DNA from: Alphaproteobacteria bacterium
Lineage (GTDB): Bacteria > Pseudomonadota > Alphaproteobacteria > Acetobacterales > Acetobacteraceae
NCBI GenBank assembly: GCA_020850755.1
Contig: JADZEB010000034.1
Span: forward strand, 21,544 to 85,543
Length of the DNA stretch: 64,000 nucleotides
Direction: 5' to 3'
Below, piece after piece: positions 1 through 9,280 of this stretch. Each line of letters starts with the position of its first letter. Position 1 is the stretch's first letter. Below the pieces are notes generated by a model, which saw only the letters and a program-made list of their open reading frames with translations, was not told the DNA's origin and did no database searches. A program made the position numbers and the translations under genes.

Positions 1-1467
1 GCCGCGTCCGGCACGGGCGCGGCCCTCGCCCTGCCGCTCGCCGCCCTGCCGCTGCTCGCAGTGGTGGGCCTGCTGGCGACAAGGCGCGCGCGGCTGGCCA
101 CCGCCAGCCTGGTCGCGCTGGCGCTGACGCTGCCAGCGATGATCGCCGCGCGCGGCGGGCTGGACGGCCTCGCCCCCTTCCTGTGGGCCGAGGGGCTCAA
201 GGGCGGCTTCATCGCGCTCCAGCCGGTGCTGGTGCTGGGCGCCGGCCTGTTCTTCCACCGTGCCACCGAGCGGCGCGGCGCGGCGGCCGAATCGGTGCGC
301 GCCGCCTATCGCCATCGCCGCCTCTATGCCGCCTGCTTCGTCATCGGGCCGTTCGCGGAAAGCGCCACCGGCTTCGGCGTGGGCCAGCTTCTCACCGCCA
401 CGCTGATCGCGCGCCTGGGCGTGACGGGCGTGCCGGCGGCAGCCCTTGGCGTTTTCAGCCAGAGCATGGTGCCGTGGGGCGCCCTGGCGGTGGGGCCGTT
501 GGCGATCTCGGCGGTGCTGGGCGTGCCCTCGGGCCGGTTCGGGGCGATGACGGCGCTGTTCCACGGCGCCGTGCTGCTTGGCCACCTGCCGGTATTCTGG
601 CGCGTTGTTGCCGCCGCCGGCCATGCGCCGAGCGCGGCCGACCGCGCGGGCGATCTGCTCTGGACGCTGGCGCTGTGGCCGCTCTTGATCGGCACTAACC
701 TGTGGCCGGGCATCGAGGTGGCGGGCATCGCCGGCCCCGGCCTGCTGGTGGTGCTGCATCTCTGGCAGGACGGGGCGGAGCGCCGCCCGCTGCTGGCGCT
801 GACCGCGCCCTATCTCGTGCTGGCCGGCGCGATCCTGGCCACGCGCATCCTGCCGCCCGTGACCGCGATCACCGCGCGGTTCCTGCGCGCCGACCCCTAT
901 CCCGGCCTGCCGCCGCTGGCGCCCCTACACCTGCCGGCCTTCTGGCTGGTGGTGGTGGCCGCGGGCGTGGCGCTCCGCCAGGGCGAGCCGGCGCGGCTCC
1001 TCGCCGCCGCGCGCGCCGCCTGGGCCGAGGGCTTCCAGCCCATGCTCGCCACTGCCGCCTTCATCGTCATGGCGCAGTGGATGATGGCGGCAGGGTTGGC
1101 CGAGGCGATGGGCGAGGCGCTGTGGCGCGCGCTCGGGCTTGCCGCCCTGCCGCTCGCGCCCGCGCTCGGCGCGCTTTCGGCCTTCATCACCGCGAGCAAC
1201 ACGAGCTCGCTCGCCCTGTTCGCCCCGATGACGGCGAGCCTGGGCGCGCGTGGGGGGCTGCCGCACGGGTTGCTGCCCGCCGCGCTCAACTGCCTTGCCG
1301 CGACCTGGTGCATGTTCCCGCCGGTGCGCGCCTCGATCAGCTGCGCGCTGGCCGGCACGCCCGGGCGCGAGGCCGACATCTACGCCCTGATCCTGCGCGC
1401 GGGCTTCCATGCCATCGCCATCGTCGCGGCGGGCGTGGCGCTGGCGCTGCTGCTTGCGCGCGGCTAG
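1..1467 (+). CDS. L-lactate permease (LctP) family transporter, 5' end outside the window
   Basis: The reading frame is open to the left edge, so the first part is missing; 488 codons are visible. It is a polytopic inner-membrane protein with about twelve hydrophobic segments. The LctP/GlcA family (TC 2.A.14) imports lactate or glycolate with protons. Seen: the motif PFAESATGFGVG, matching the family's conserved loop that ends in GFG, and near the C-terminus ITASNTSSLALFAPM, like the family's GSNT loop. A GTG at 61 could be read as a start, but the coding frame continues upstream without a stop, so it is probably internal. The substrate cannot be told from sequence. Only 109 bases separate it from the next plus-strand gene. 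Confidence 0.75.
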   Translation, partial: AASGTGAALALPLAALPLLAVVGLLATRRARLATASLVALALTLPAMIAARGGLDGLAPFLWAEGLKGGFIALQPVLVLGAGLFFHRATERRGAAAESVRAAYRHRRLYAACFVIGPFAESATGFGVGQLLTATLIARLGVTGVPAAALGVFSQSMVPWGALAVGPLAISAVLGVPSGRFGAMTALFHGAVLLGHLPVFWRVVAAAGHAPSAADRAGDLLWTLALWPLLIGTNLWPGIEVAGIAGPGLLVVLHLWQDGAERRPLLALTAPYLVLAGAILATRILPPVTAITARFLRADPYPGLPPLAPLHLPAFWLVVVAAGVALRQGEPARLLAAARAAWAEGFQPMLATAAFIVMAQWMMAAGLAEAMGEALWRALGLAALPLAPALGALSAFITASNTSSLALFAPMTASLGARGGLPHGLLPAALNCLAATWCMFPPVRASISCALAGTPGREADIYALILRAGFHAIAIVAAGVALALLLARG

Positions 1468-1576
1468 GGCCGCGGAGCGTTTCGAGAACGAAATAGCGTT
1501 CCCGCCCCGCCCGGCGCTAGACTGCGGCTGTCCGGGACGATCGCACGACGACGCACCGACCAGGGGGGCGCGTGTC

Positions 1577-2272
1577 ATGGCCATGTGTCCATTCCGTGCC
1601 GGCGAATACATGCTGACCAAGCCGGGCAGCACCGGCAAGCCGGGTTCGAACGGCAAGGTCAAGCGCATCATCATGCACATCACCGGCGCGCCGTTGAGCA
1701 TCAAGCGCCAGGCGCCGATCAACAAGCGCGTCTGGGAGCAGGGCTCGAGCGGCGGCTTCGGCGTCTCGGCCCATTTCACGATCGAGGGCGACGGGGCGGT
1801 GTTCCAGCATGTCGATACCAACACCATCGCCAAGGGCACCGGCTGGCTGACCGGCCAGTCGATCCATATCGAGCATTGCGGCAAGCCCAAGCCCACCGGC
1901 GCGGACGAGATGACGCGCCAGCAATTCCACGCCAGCGCGTTGTTGCTGGCCTGGCTCTCGCTCGAGCATCCGGACATACCGCTGGTCGCCACCGGCACGA
2001 GCTACAGCGACTATGGCGACCCCGAGAAGCCGGGCGTCACCTGCCACCGCTTCATCCAGGAGAAGTGGAGCAAGGACCCGTCGGTGAAGAAGCGCGTGCC
2101 CTATTGGCGCGCGCTCGGCGCGAGCGACTGGCGAAACTGCCCCGGCCCGGACATCGTCGCCCGGCTGCCGACCATCATCATGATGGCCAACACCTACGCG
2201 CCCCTGATCGAGATGGGCGGCCCCTTCTTCTGGCAGAACCTGCAGGTGGCGATGGGGATGAGCACGGAATAG
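1577..2272 (+). CDS. N-acetylmuramoyl-L-alanine amidase-like (Amidase_2/PGRP fold) protein
   Basis: A 231-residue protein with the T7-lysozyme/PGRP-type zinc amidase layout: H34 in IIMHITGAP, H157 in VTCHRF and C188 in NCPGPDI fit the three zinc ligands, and GWLTGQSIHIEHCG matches the core strand. The family cleaves the lactyl-L-alanine bond of peptidoglycan. There is no signal peptide, so it may act on cytosolic muropeptides (AmpD-like recycling) or be released by lysis; the sequence does not decide. Start at 1577 was chosen because it follows a GGGGGG-rich ribosome site and because the upstream in-frame extension overlaps the preceding gene and has no homologous look. It ends 25 bases from the convergent hslU. 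Confidence 0.75.
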   Translation: MAMCPFRAGEYMLTKPGSTGKPGSNGKVKRIIMHITGAPLSIKRQAPINKRVWEQGSSGGFGVSAHFTIEGDGAVFQHVDTNTIAKGTGWLTGQSIHIEHCGKPKPTGADEMTRQQFHASALLLAWLSLEHPDIPLVATGTSYSDYGDPEKPGVTCHRFIQEKWSKDPSVKKRVPYWRALGASDWRNCPGPDIVARLPTIIMMANTYAPLIEMGGPFFWQNLQVAMGMSTE

Positions 2273-2297
2273 CGCGGGGTTGTTCGCGCCGCCGCCG

Positions 2298-3635
2298 CTA
2301 CAGGATGAACTTGCTCAGATCCGCGCTTGCGGCCAGCGGCGCCACGCGCTCGTTCACATGGGTCGCATCGATGGTGATGCTCTGCCCGCCGCGATCGGAG
2401 GCGGTGAAGCTGATCTCCTCGAGCAGCTTCTCCATCACCGTGTGCAGGCGGCGCGCGCCGATATTCTCGACCGACTGGTTGATGTCGGCGGCAAGCTTGG
2501 CCAGGGCGTCGATCGCATCCTCGGTGAAATCGAGCGCCACCCCCTCGGTGCCCATCAGCGCCTTGTACTGCTTGATCAGGCTCGCCTCCGGCTCGGTCAG
2601 GATGCGGCGGAAATCCTCCCGGGTCAGGCTTTTCAGCTCGACGCGGATCGGCAGCCGGCCCTGCAATTCCGGCAGGAGGTCGGACGGCTTGGCGAGGTGG
2701 AACGCGCCCGAGGCGATGAACAGCACATGGTCGGTCTTCACCGGCCCGTGCTTGGTGGTGACGGTGGTGCCCTCGATCAGCGGCAACAGGTCGCGCTGCA
2801 CGCCCTCGCGGCTGACATCGGCGCCGCGGAACCCGCCTTCGGAGGAGCGGGCGCAGATCTTGTCGATCTCGTCGAGGAAGACGATGCCGCTGTTCTCGGT
2901 CAGGGCGACGGCTTCCTTGGTCACGCGCTCGCTGTCGAGCAGCTTGTCGCTCTCCTCGCGCTCCAGCACCTGGCGCGCCTCGGCCACCGGCATCTTGCGC
3001 GGCTTCATGCGCCCGCCGAACATCTTGCCCAGCGCCTCGCCGATATTCATCATGCCCGGGCCCATGCCGGCACCCATGCCGGGCGGCGCGCCGGGCAGGT
3101 CGAGCTGGCCGATCGGGATGCCGCCGCCGCCCTCGGCCACCTGCACCTCGATCTCCTTGTCGTCGAGCTTGCCCTCGCGCAGCAGGCGGCGGAACTTCTG
3201 GCGCGTCTCGGCCGAGGCGCCCTCGCCCACCAGCGCGGTGACGATGCGCTCCTCGGCGGCAAGCTCGGCCTTGGCCTGCACCTCCTTGCGCAGCCGCTCC
3301 TTGGTCATCTGGAGCGCGACTTCCATCAGGTCGCGCACGATGCTTTCCACGTCGCGCCCGACATAGCCAATCTCGGTGAACTTGGTCGCCTCGACCTTCA
3401 GGAACGGCGCCTGGGCGAGGCGGGCAAGCCGCCGCGCGATCTCGGTCTTGCCGCAGCCGGTCGGGCCGATCATCAGGATGTTCTTGGGCAGCACCTCCTC
3501 GCGCAGCGCCTCGGGCAGCTGCTGGCGGCGCCAGCGGTTGCGCAGCGCGATCGCCACCGCGCGCTTGGCGTCGTGCTGGCCGACGATGAAGCGGTCGAGC
3601 TCGGAAACGATCTCGCGGGGGGAATAGTTGGTCAT
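2298..3635 (-). CDS. hslU: HslU, ATPase subunit of the HslUV (ClpYQ) protease
   Basis: A 445-residue AAA+ unfoldase that feeds substrates to the HslV peptidase in the cytoplasm. Seen: the typical N-terminus [16 protein letters not shown], Walker A GPTGCGKT at residues 57-64, the I-domain with a Gly/Met/Pro-rich stretch, Walker B in [11 protein letters not shown], and the C-terminal SKFIL tail (last residues) that inserts into HslV. Length fits the family. The start at 3635 begins 4 bases after the hslV stop, with a GGAGAAG ribosome site inside the hslV end, so the pair is translationally close. A longer frame exists upstream but only reads through hslV out of frame. Confidence 0.97.
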   Translation of the reverse strand: MTNYSPREIVSELDRFIVGQHDAKRAVAIALRNRWRRQQLPEALREEVLPKNILMIGPTGCGKTEIARRLARLAQAPFLKVEATKFTEIGYVGRDVESIVRDLMEVALQMTKERLRKEVQAKAELAAEERIVTALVGEGASAETRQKFRRLLREGKLDDKEIEVQVAEGGGGIPIGQLDLPGAPPGMGAGMGPGMMNIGEALGKMFGGRMKPRKMPVAEARQVLEREESDKLLDSERVTKEAVALTENSGIVFLDEIDKICARSSEGGFRGADVSREGVQRDLLPLIEGTTVTTKHGPVKTDHVLFIASGAFHLAKPSDLLPELQGRLPIRVELKSLTREDFRRILTEPEASLIKQYKALMGTEGVALDFTEDAIDALAKLAADINQSVENIGARRLHTVMEKLLEEISFTASDRGGQSITIDATHVNERVAPLAASADLSKFIL

Positions 3636-3639
3636 CGGA

Positions 3640-4197
3640 TCAGAGCTTCTCCAGCACGATGCGGCCGTTGGTGTAGACGCAGATCCCGGCCGCGATCTCC
3701 ATCGCCTTGCGCACGATCGCTTCGGCCTCGATGCCGTCGACGCCGACCAGCGCGCGCGCCGCGGCCAGCGCATAGTTGCCGCCCGAGCCGATGCCGATGA
3801 TCCCGTCCTCGGGCTCGAGCACGTCGCCATTGCCGGAGATCAGGAAGCTGCGCTCGCGGTCGGCCACCGCCATCAGCGCCTCCAGCCGGCGCAGATAGCG
3901 GTCGGTGCGCCAGTCCTTGGCCAGCTCGACGCAGGCGCGCTCGAGCTGGCCGGGATGGCGTTCAAGCTTGCCCTCCAGCCGCTCCAGCAGGGTGAAGGCG
4001 TCGGCGGTGGCGCCGGCGAAGCCCGCCAGCACCGCGCCGCCGGAGCCGAGGCGGCGCACCTTGCGCGCATTGCCCTTGACCACCGTCTGGCCCATCGACA
4101 CCTGGCCGTCGCCCGCCATCACCACCGCATCGCCCTTGCGCACGCAGAGGATGGTGGTGCCGTGCCAGCCGATCGGGTCGCGCGAATTGTCACTCAT
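3640..4197 (-). CDS. hslV: HslV, threonine peptidase subunit of HslUV
   Basis: A 185-residue N-terminal-nucleophile (T1 family) peptidase that assembles as a double hexamer and degrades proteins unfolded by HslU. Seen: a short propeptide followed by GTTILCVRK, giving catalytic T14 after processing; the [15 protein letters not shown] and [15 protein letters not shown] blocks are diagnostic. The hslV-hslU order with 4-base spacing is the standard operon. The family is often heat-shock controlled, but no convincing sigma-32 promoter is seen here. An SpoU-type methyltransferase lies upstream on the same strand (stop at 4285, 87 bases away). Confidence 0.97.
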   Translation of the reverse strand: MSDNSRDPIGWHGTTILCVRKGDAVVMAGDGQVSMGQTVVKGNARKVRRLGSGGAVLAGFAGATADAFTLLERLEGKLERHPGQLERACVELAKDWRTDRYLRRLEALMAVADRERSFLISGNGDVLEPEDGIIGIGSGGNYALAAARALVGVDGIEAEAIVRKAMEIAAGICVYTNGRIVLEKL

Positions 4198-4284
4198 CTG
4201 GTTGCAGCCTTTCCCGCCAGACCCCCAATATGGTCGGTATCACGCCGCTGGCAAGCTGGCGTGCGCGCCGCCGAGCCGCGCGCA

Positions 4285-4935
4285 TCATCGCGCGCCGCCT
4301 TCGCCGGGCTTGCGCAGGAGGGGCGGGACGCCGCGGCGGAACTTCGGCCGGCCATGCACATGCGCGCCCGCCGCCTTGTCCTCGGGCGCGGGGCCGCCGG
4401 CGCGCACCGGGCGGTCGGGGAAGCGGCCATGCACCAGCATCCGGTCGTACATCACCAGGGCGCCGGCGACCGCGAGGTTGATCGCGAAGCGCGTCGGGAT
4501 GCGCACCACATGCGCGCAGCGCGCCAGCATGGCGGGCGAGAGGCTGGCGCGCTCGGGGCCCAGCACATAGGCGGCGTTGAGCGGATGGCGGAAGCTTGGC
4601 AGCGCCACCGCCTCGGGGGCGAGCTCGACGCCCACCAGCGTGCAGCCGCGCGGCAACGACATGGACGCGGCATCCTCGAACCGGTAGAAGGGCACGTGCC
4701 GCGGCGCATCCGACGTGTCGGCCTCGCGTCCGGCGCGGGTGCTGTAGGCGGCGGCTGCGGTGAAGATGAAGCTCGCGCCGAACGCGTGCGCGGTGCGGAA
4801 CAAGGCCCCGAGGTTCGCCGACTTGCTGACCCCCTCCACCCCGATGCCGAACCAGCCGCGCCCCGGACGGAACAGCGCGCCCGCCTGTTGCCCCTCGGCC
4901 GCGTTCTCCTCCTCGCCCGTGTTGGTGTCGCTCAT
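4285..4935 (-). CDS. SpoU/TrmH-family (SPOUT) RNA 2'-O-methyltransferase
   Basis: A 216-residue protein with the three SPOUT knot motifs: motif 1 SKSANLGALFRTAHAFGA, motif 2 VLGPERASLSPAMLARC, motif 3 INLAVAGALVMYDRM. These enzymes methylate the 2'-hydroxyl of a ribose in tRNA or rRNA using SAM. It lacks the N-terminal L30e-like substrate-binding domain of RlmB and has a basic, disordered C-terminal tail (GRPKFRRGVPP onward), so the target RNA is uncertain. The start at 4935 is the first methionine with a plausible protein after it; a much longer upstream frame is antisense to the neighbouring methyltransferase gene. Confidence 0.85.
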   Translation of the reverse strand: MSDTNTGEEENAAEGQQAGALFRPGRGWFGIGVEGVSKSANLGALFRTAHAFGASFIFTAAAAYSTRAGREADTSDAPRHVPFYRFEDAASMSLPRGCTLVGVELAPEAVALPSFRHPLNAAYVLGPERASLSPAMLARCAHVVRIPTRFAINLAVAGALVMYDRMLVHGRFPDRPVRAGGPAPEDKAAGAHVHGRPKFRRGVPPLLRKPGEGGAR

Positions 4936-5040
4936 CGCGCGCCTGCCCGCCCTGCCGTGCCGGCGCCCTGTCGCGCCGGCCGCGCAGCCCATACGCCGGG
5001 GCGCCGTTCCGGCGCAAGCCCGCAGCGCGAGCCGTCGCGC

Positions 5041-6351
5041 ATGAGCGGCCCCGATCCCGCCCCGCCCGGCAGCGGAAGCCTGCCACCCGAAAGCCTGCCG
5101 CCCGAACCCGAGGCGGATGCGCTCGTCTCGGGCCAGTACGAGGCCTACCCCTATCCCGAGCGCGACCCGAAGGACGAGGCCAGGCGCCTGCTCACCGGAT
5201 CGCCCTCGCATCTGCTCGAGATCGACTACTGGGTGTTCGGCGCGGCGCGGCCGAAAAGCCGCCCGCTCGCGGCGCTGATCGCGGGCGGGGGCACCGGCGA
5301 CGCCTGCATCATGCTGGCCCAGCAGCTCGCCTCGGCCGGGCGGCCGGGACAGGTGACCTATCTCGACCTCTCCACCGCCTCGCGCGCGGTGGCGGAGAAG
5401 CGAGCGGCGGCGCGCGCGCTGGGCAACATCGCCTTCCGCACGGGCTCGCTGCTCGACCTGCCGAAGATGGGCATGTGCCCGTTCGAATACATCGATTGCT
5501 GCGGCGTCTTGCACCATCTCGCCGATCCGGCGGCGGGGCTGGCGGCCCTTCTGTCCGTGCTCGCGCCGGGGGGCGGCATCGGGCTTATGGTCTATGCACC
5601 CTATGGCCGCACCGGCGTCTATCCGATGCAGGCGGCCCTGCGCGCCCTTGCCCCGGCCACGCTGCCGGCGCCGGCGCGCGTCGATCTTGCGCGGCGGCTC
5701 TACAAGCAGCTGCCCGAAACCAACTGGATGCGCCGCAACCACCTGATCGTCGATCACGTCAAGGGCGGGGACGCCGGCCTGTTCGACCTGTTCCTGCATG
5801 CGCGCGACCGGCCCTATACGGTGGGCGCGCTCGATGCGCTGGTGCGCGGGGCGGGGCTTCGCATCGTCGCCCTGATGGAGCCGGCGCGCTACGACCCGGC
5901 ACTCTATCTCTCCGATCCCCGGCTCAAGGCGCGGCTCGAAGGGCTCGATACGCTCGCGCGCGCCGGCCTGGCCGAGCAGATCGCCGGCAATATGGGCATC
6001 CACATCGCCTATCTGGTGCGCGAGGCCGAGGCGCGCGCCCTGCCCGATCCGGCCGATCCCGCCGCCGTGCCGGTGATCAAGAGCATGGACGGGGCGCAGC
6101 TTGCCCGCGCCATCCGTCCCGACGGCACGATGGGCGTCTCCTTCGACGGCATCACGCTTTCCCTGCCCTTGCCGCGCCGCGCGGCGGCGATCATCCAGCG
6201 CATCGACGGGGTGCGCGCGCTGGGCGCGATCCATGCCGACATGGCGGCCGCCGTCGGCACCTTGTCGTGGGAGGCGTTCGCGCGCGACTGGCTGGCGGTC
6301 TGGCACGCGCTCAACGGTTTCAACCGCATCTTCCTCGCCGCGCCCGACTAG
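5041..6351 (+). CDS. Class I SAM-dependent methyltransferase with extra C-terminal region
   Basis: A 436-residue protein. Residues about 50-200 form a Rossmann methyltransferase: motif I AGGGTGDACIMLA, an acidic strand end TYLDLS, and the post-motif region YIDCCGVLHHLADP typical of small-molecule methyltransferases. Residues about 230-436 are additional, of unknown function, and include NHLIVDHVKGGDAGLFDLFLHARD. A Pro-rich N-terminus precedes the fold. Similar proteins are usually annotated only as class I methyltransferases; substrate unknown. It is transcribed divergently from the SpoU methyltransferase (starts 106 bases apart), and its TAG stop codon lies inside a dispersed two-hairpin repeat. 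Confidence 0.75.
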   Translation: MSGPDPAPPGSGSLPPESLPPEPEADALVSGQYEAYPYPERDPKDEARRLLTGSPSHLLEIDYWVFGAARPKSRPLAALIAGGGTGDACIMLAQQLASAGRPGQVTYLDLSTASRAVAEKRAAARALGNIAFRTGSLLDLPKMGMCPFEYIDCCGVLHHLADPAAGLAALLSVLAPGGGIGLMVYAPYGRTGVYPMQAALRALAPATLPAPARVDLARRLYKQLPETNWMRRNHLIVDHVKGGDAGLFDLFLHARDRPYTVGALDALVRGAGLRIVALMEPARYDPALYLSDPRLKARLEGLDTLARAGLAEQIAGNMGIHIAYLVREAEARALPDPADPAAVPVIKSMDGAQLARAIRPDGTMGVSFDGITLSLPLPRRAAAIIQRIDGVRALGAIHADMAAAVGTLSWEAFARDWLAVWHALNGFNRIFLAAPD

Positions 6352-6476
6352 AGCGGCGTCCGATCTGGTGGAAACGCAGCGCCGTTCCACCAGATCGGAC
6401 CAGGCTTCTCGCGAACCTTGGGTTTCTCGGGCACGTTCCGTTCGGCGGGTTCAAGCCGAACGGAACATGCCCTGGG
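6349..6476 (+). repeat. Two-hairpin dispersed repeat, copy R1
   Basis: Starts as TAGAGC in the stop codon of the methyltransferase. Hairpin A: perfect 16-bp arms GTCCGATCTGGTGGAA (6358-6373) and its complement (6385-6400), 11-base loop. Hairpin B: perfect 12-bp arms GTTCCGTTCGGC (6435-6446) and GCCGAACGGAAC (6455-6466), 8-base loop. A 34-base linker joins them. It fills the gap between two convergent genes, so it may also act as a bidirectional terminator, although no T-run follows. Related copies are at 7513, 36986, 38953 and 50886. Confidence 0.9.
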
Positions 6477-6484
6477 GCGCCCGC

Positions 6485-7402
6485 TCAGGCGCCGCGCTGC
6501 GGGACCGATTTCATGCGCGCTTCGCGGCGTGCGATCGCCATCGTCGCGGCGAAGATCACCACCGCGCCGAGCCAGCTCCAGCCGTCCATCACCTCGCCGA
6601 AGGCGAGCCAGCCAAGGCAGGCGCCGAAGGGCAGGCGGGCGAAATCGAACGGCGCCACGAAGCCGGCATCGGCCAGCGCGAAGGCGCGGCTGGCGCAGAC
6701 CTGGCCGATCACCGACATGGTGGCGAGCCCGAAGGTGGCCAGGAGCTCCATCGCCGTCGGCCACTGCCAGGCCATCAGCGCCGGCGGCAGCGAGACCGGC
6801 GTCATGATCAGCGTCATCATCAGGACGATGGTCCCCGGCGGCTCGGTGCGGGCGAGCGCCTTCAGCATCAACATCACCGCCGCCATCATCACCGCCGCGC
6901 CGATCGGCAGGAGCGCCACCGGCTCGAAGCTGGCGAGGCCCGGGCGCACGATGATCGCGCTGCCGAGGAAGCCCACGATCACCGCCGCCCAGCGCCCGCC
7001 ATCGATGCGTTCGCGCAGGACCAGCGCTGCGCCCAGGGTGGCGAAGATCGGCGCGGTGAAGTTCAGCGCCGTGGCGCGGTCGATCGGCATCAGCGCCAGC
7101 CCGGCGAACCAGAGATAGATCGTCAGGAGCTGCGTCAGGGAGCGCGCGACATAGAGCCAGAAGCGGCGCCGACTGACCGCGCCCAGCGCGCCGCGCGCGA
7201 TCACCGGCGAGAGCACCAGGATCGACAGGACATTGCGCCAGAACACCACCACCACGACCGGCAGGGTCTGCGATGCATAGCGGGTGCAGAGATTGGCGCT
7301 CGCCGCGCCCGCGGCGAAGGCGAACATCCAGAGGGCGGCGCGCACCGGCACCGGCCAGGCGCCCATGCCGCGCGCGGGCGGGGGTGGTGGCGCGGCGCTC
7401 AT
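6485..7402 (-). CDS. DMT-superfamily (EamA) transporter
   Basis: A 305-residue integral membrane protein with ten predicted hydrophobic helices in two EamA halves; the conserved helix pairs FWRNVLSILVLSP and ALNFTAPIFATLGAALVLRE in the first half recur as FDFARLPFGACLGWLAFGE in the second. The family exports metabolites such as amino acids or nucleosides; the substrate is not predictable. The N-terminus MSAAPPPPPARG is a short Pro-rich cytosolic lead. It converges on the upstream methyltransferase across repeat R1 and diverges from the MORN gene. Confidence 0.85.
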   Translation of the reverse strand: MSAAPPPPPARGMGAWPVPVRAALWMFAFAAGAASANLCTRYASQTLPVVVVVFWRNVLSILVLSPVIARGALGAVSRRRFWLYVARSLTQLLTIYLWFAGLALMPIDRATALNFTAPIFATLGAALVLRERIDGGRWAAVIVGFLGSAIIVRPGLASFEPVALLPIGAAVMMAAVMLMLKALARTEPPGTIVLMMTLIMTPVSLPPALMAWQWPTAMELLATFGLATMSVIGQVCASRAFALADAGFVAPFDFARLPFGACLGWLAFGEVMDGWSWLGAVVIFAATMAIARREARMKSVPQRGA

Positions 7403-8045
7403 GCGCGGGCAGGCCCGGGCGCCCGGGGCGCACGGAGGAGGGGGGCGGGAGTTCGGGGAGGGGCGGCGGACGACATCGCGACCGAGAGCCTAAGCGCCCG
7501 CGCCCTGTCCGCCTAGGGCGCGTTCCGTTCGCGCTGGATCAGCCGAACGGAAGCCGTGCCCTGGGAACGGACGATCTACGAGCAGCCTGGTTCCATCCGG
7601 CGGAACCGCAGCGCGGCGCCACCGGATCGGACGCTGCTCCAGAGAGCCGTCCGCTCCCGCGCGGACGCGCGGCAACCCCCCGGCGGAGGATTGCGCCGGC
7701 CGCGACCCCGGATGTCTCCACCATGATCGCGCGGCCCCGGAGCCGGCATGACCGGTGCCGCCTGCGCGAGCTTTCCCGCGCGCGCTCCCGCACTGGTTGA
7801 TCCGGCCCGACATGCAACGCGGCCTGATCCATGGCGCCGCGGGTATCCCGATGCGGTTCCGCCTGTGGCAAGGGCCGCGGCCTCCCGGTTTGCCGACTTT
7901 CGCGCCCTGCCAGCAGCGCGTTGTAACGCCTTGGGAACCATGCCTGGGGTAACAGCGTTGCATCTCGCGTCCCGAGACCGCACCATGGTCTGCGGGAACG
8001 GCCGAGTCGGCCCGGTGCCGGCCCGCCTCTGGGGAGAACCGCGCC
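7403..8045. other. Gene-free gap with repeat R3
   Basis: This is a 643-base intergenic stretch between two divergently transcribed genes. It contains repeat copy R3 at its left side. Long frames across it on both strands have no recognisable protein; the longest, on the minus strand, simply translates the repeat and runs into the MORN gene antisense. No promoter is clear enough to call. Confidence 0.6.
7513..7640 (-). repeat. Two-hairpin dispersed repeat, copy R3 (inverted relative to R1)
   Basis: Begins with TAGGGC, then hairpin B arms GTTCCGTTCG (7522-7531) and CCGAACGGAA (7543-7552), a linker with ACGAGCAGCCTGG, and a diverged hairpin A around ATCCGGCGG and CCACCGGAT, ending in GCTGCTCC. 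Its order is the reverse complement of R1. Hairpin A carries several mismatches, so this copy is older than R1 or R2. Confidence 0.8.
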
Positions 8046-9182
8046 ATGTCACGCCGCATCCTGCCGGCCACCCTGGCCCTGGCCCTGCTCGCGGGCGCCT
8101 TTGTCGCCGCGCCGGAGCAGGCGGTGGCGCAGACCCGCTTCCAGTCCCCGCCGGCCGAATCCTTCCCGATGGGCCAAGCCGGCTGGATCTCGGACGGGTC
8201 CACCGGCTGCCGGATCTGGAGCATCAGCCTGCAACCTGGCCTGTCGGTCTCCTGGAACGGCGGCTGCGAGGGCGGCATCGCCAGCGGCGAGGGCGTGCTG
8301 CAATGGTCCTTCTCCGGCCGCCCGACCGAGCGCTACGAGGGCACGATGCGCGAGGGCCGGCCGCATGGCCGCGGCTCCTATTCCTGGCCGGATGGCGAAT
8401 GGTATCTCGGCGAGTATCTGGCCGGGCGGCGGCACGGACGCGGCTTCTACTTCTTCCGCAGCCGCAGCATCTATGCCGGCGAGTTCGTCGAGGATTCGCG
8501 CACCGGCCACGGCGTCGCGGTGCTGCCCGATGGCTCGCGCTATGAAGGGGAATGGCGCGGCGGGCGGCGCTTCGGTCGCGGCACGCTGACCTATCCCGAC
8601 GGGCGGCGCGTGGTGGCCGACTGGCGCGACGACCGCGTGCTGCGCGGCTCGATGGTAGCGCTCGACCCGGAATCCTCGCCGCGCCCGACCGACGACCGCC
8701 CGGCCGATATCTGGCCGCTGCCGTCCAGCATGCAGACCGACCCGGCCAGCAACTGCCAGGTCTGGAACGGCGCGCCGATCCCGCAGGAAAGCGTGAGCTG
8801 GAGCGGGGCCTGCGCCAACGGGCTGGCGCAGGGCCAGGGCGTCGCGCAATGGTCGCAGGCGGGGCGGCCCACGCTGCGCATGGAGGGCCAGTTCCGCGAC
8901 GGCCGCGCCAACGGCCAGGTGACGCTGGAGGGCGATTCCGCCAGCCCCTATGCCGGCATCCACTATGAGGGGCTGATGCGCAATGGCCGCCCGCACGGGC
9001 AGGGCATGCTGGTGATCGGGCGGGTGCGGCTGACGGGCAACTGGGCCGATGGCTGCCTGCGGCGCGGGCGCGACACGGTGGGCTTCTTCGGCCGGATCGA
9101 AGGCGATTGCGACATCGCCCCCCCGCCGCCGCCGCAGCGCCGCCGCGCCCCGCGCCCGCGGCCGCAGCCGAGCGGGGGGTGA
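8046..9182 (+). CDS. Exported MORN-repeat protein
   Basis: A 378-residue protein with a signal peptide (hydrophobic residues 8-22, AVAQ cleavage near residue 29), so it acts in the periplasm or outside. It holds MORN repeats: RYEGTMREGRPHGRGSYSW, WYLGEYLAGRRHGRGFYF, IYAGEFVEDSRTGHGVAV, RYEGEWRGGRRFGRGTLTY, and again HYEGLMRNGRPHGQGMLV near the C-terminus. Two larger units, residues about 47-100 and 235-290, are related to one another: each has a Cys, a Trp, W-x-G-x-C and a GRPT segment. The C-terminus is a Pro/Arg-rich tail. MORN repeats bind lipids or proteins in eukaryotes; bacterial roles are mostly unknown. Confidence 0.8.
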   Translation: MSRRILPATLALALLAGAFVAAPEQAVAQTRFQSPPAESFPMGQAGWISDGSTGCRIWSISLQPGLSVSWNGGCEGGIASGEGVLQWSFSGRPTERYEGTMREGRPHGRGSYSWPDGEWYLGEYLAGRRHGRGFYFFRSRSIYAGEFVEDSRTGHGVAVLPDGSRYEGEWRGGRRFGRGTLTYPDGRRVVADWRDDRVLRGSMVALDPESSPRPTDDRPADIWPLPSSMQTDPASNCQVWNGAPIPQESVSWSGACANGLAQGQGVAQWSQAGRPTLRMEGQFRDGRANGQVTLEGDSASPYAGIHYEGLMRNGRPHGQGMLVIGRVRLTGNWADGCLRRGRDTVGFFGRIEGDCDIAPPPPPQRRRAPRPRPQPSGG

Positions 9183-9280
9183 AGCCGCCGCAGCCGAGGC
9201 CAGCAAGGCCAACCCCCGACCTCGCTGCGCGGCCCGGACTGATGCTCTGCTAAGTCCGCGCGCCTGATGGTGGCGCGCGT

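Noticed and set aside
7490..8278. 262-codon minus-strand frame across the gap before the MORN gene
   Set aside because: It translates the dispersed repeat R3 and runs antisense through the MORN start; composition is Arg/Ala/Gly-rich with no family resemblance.
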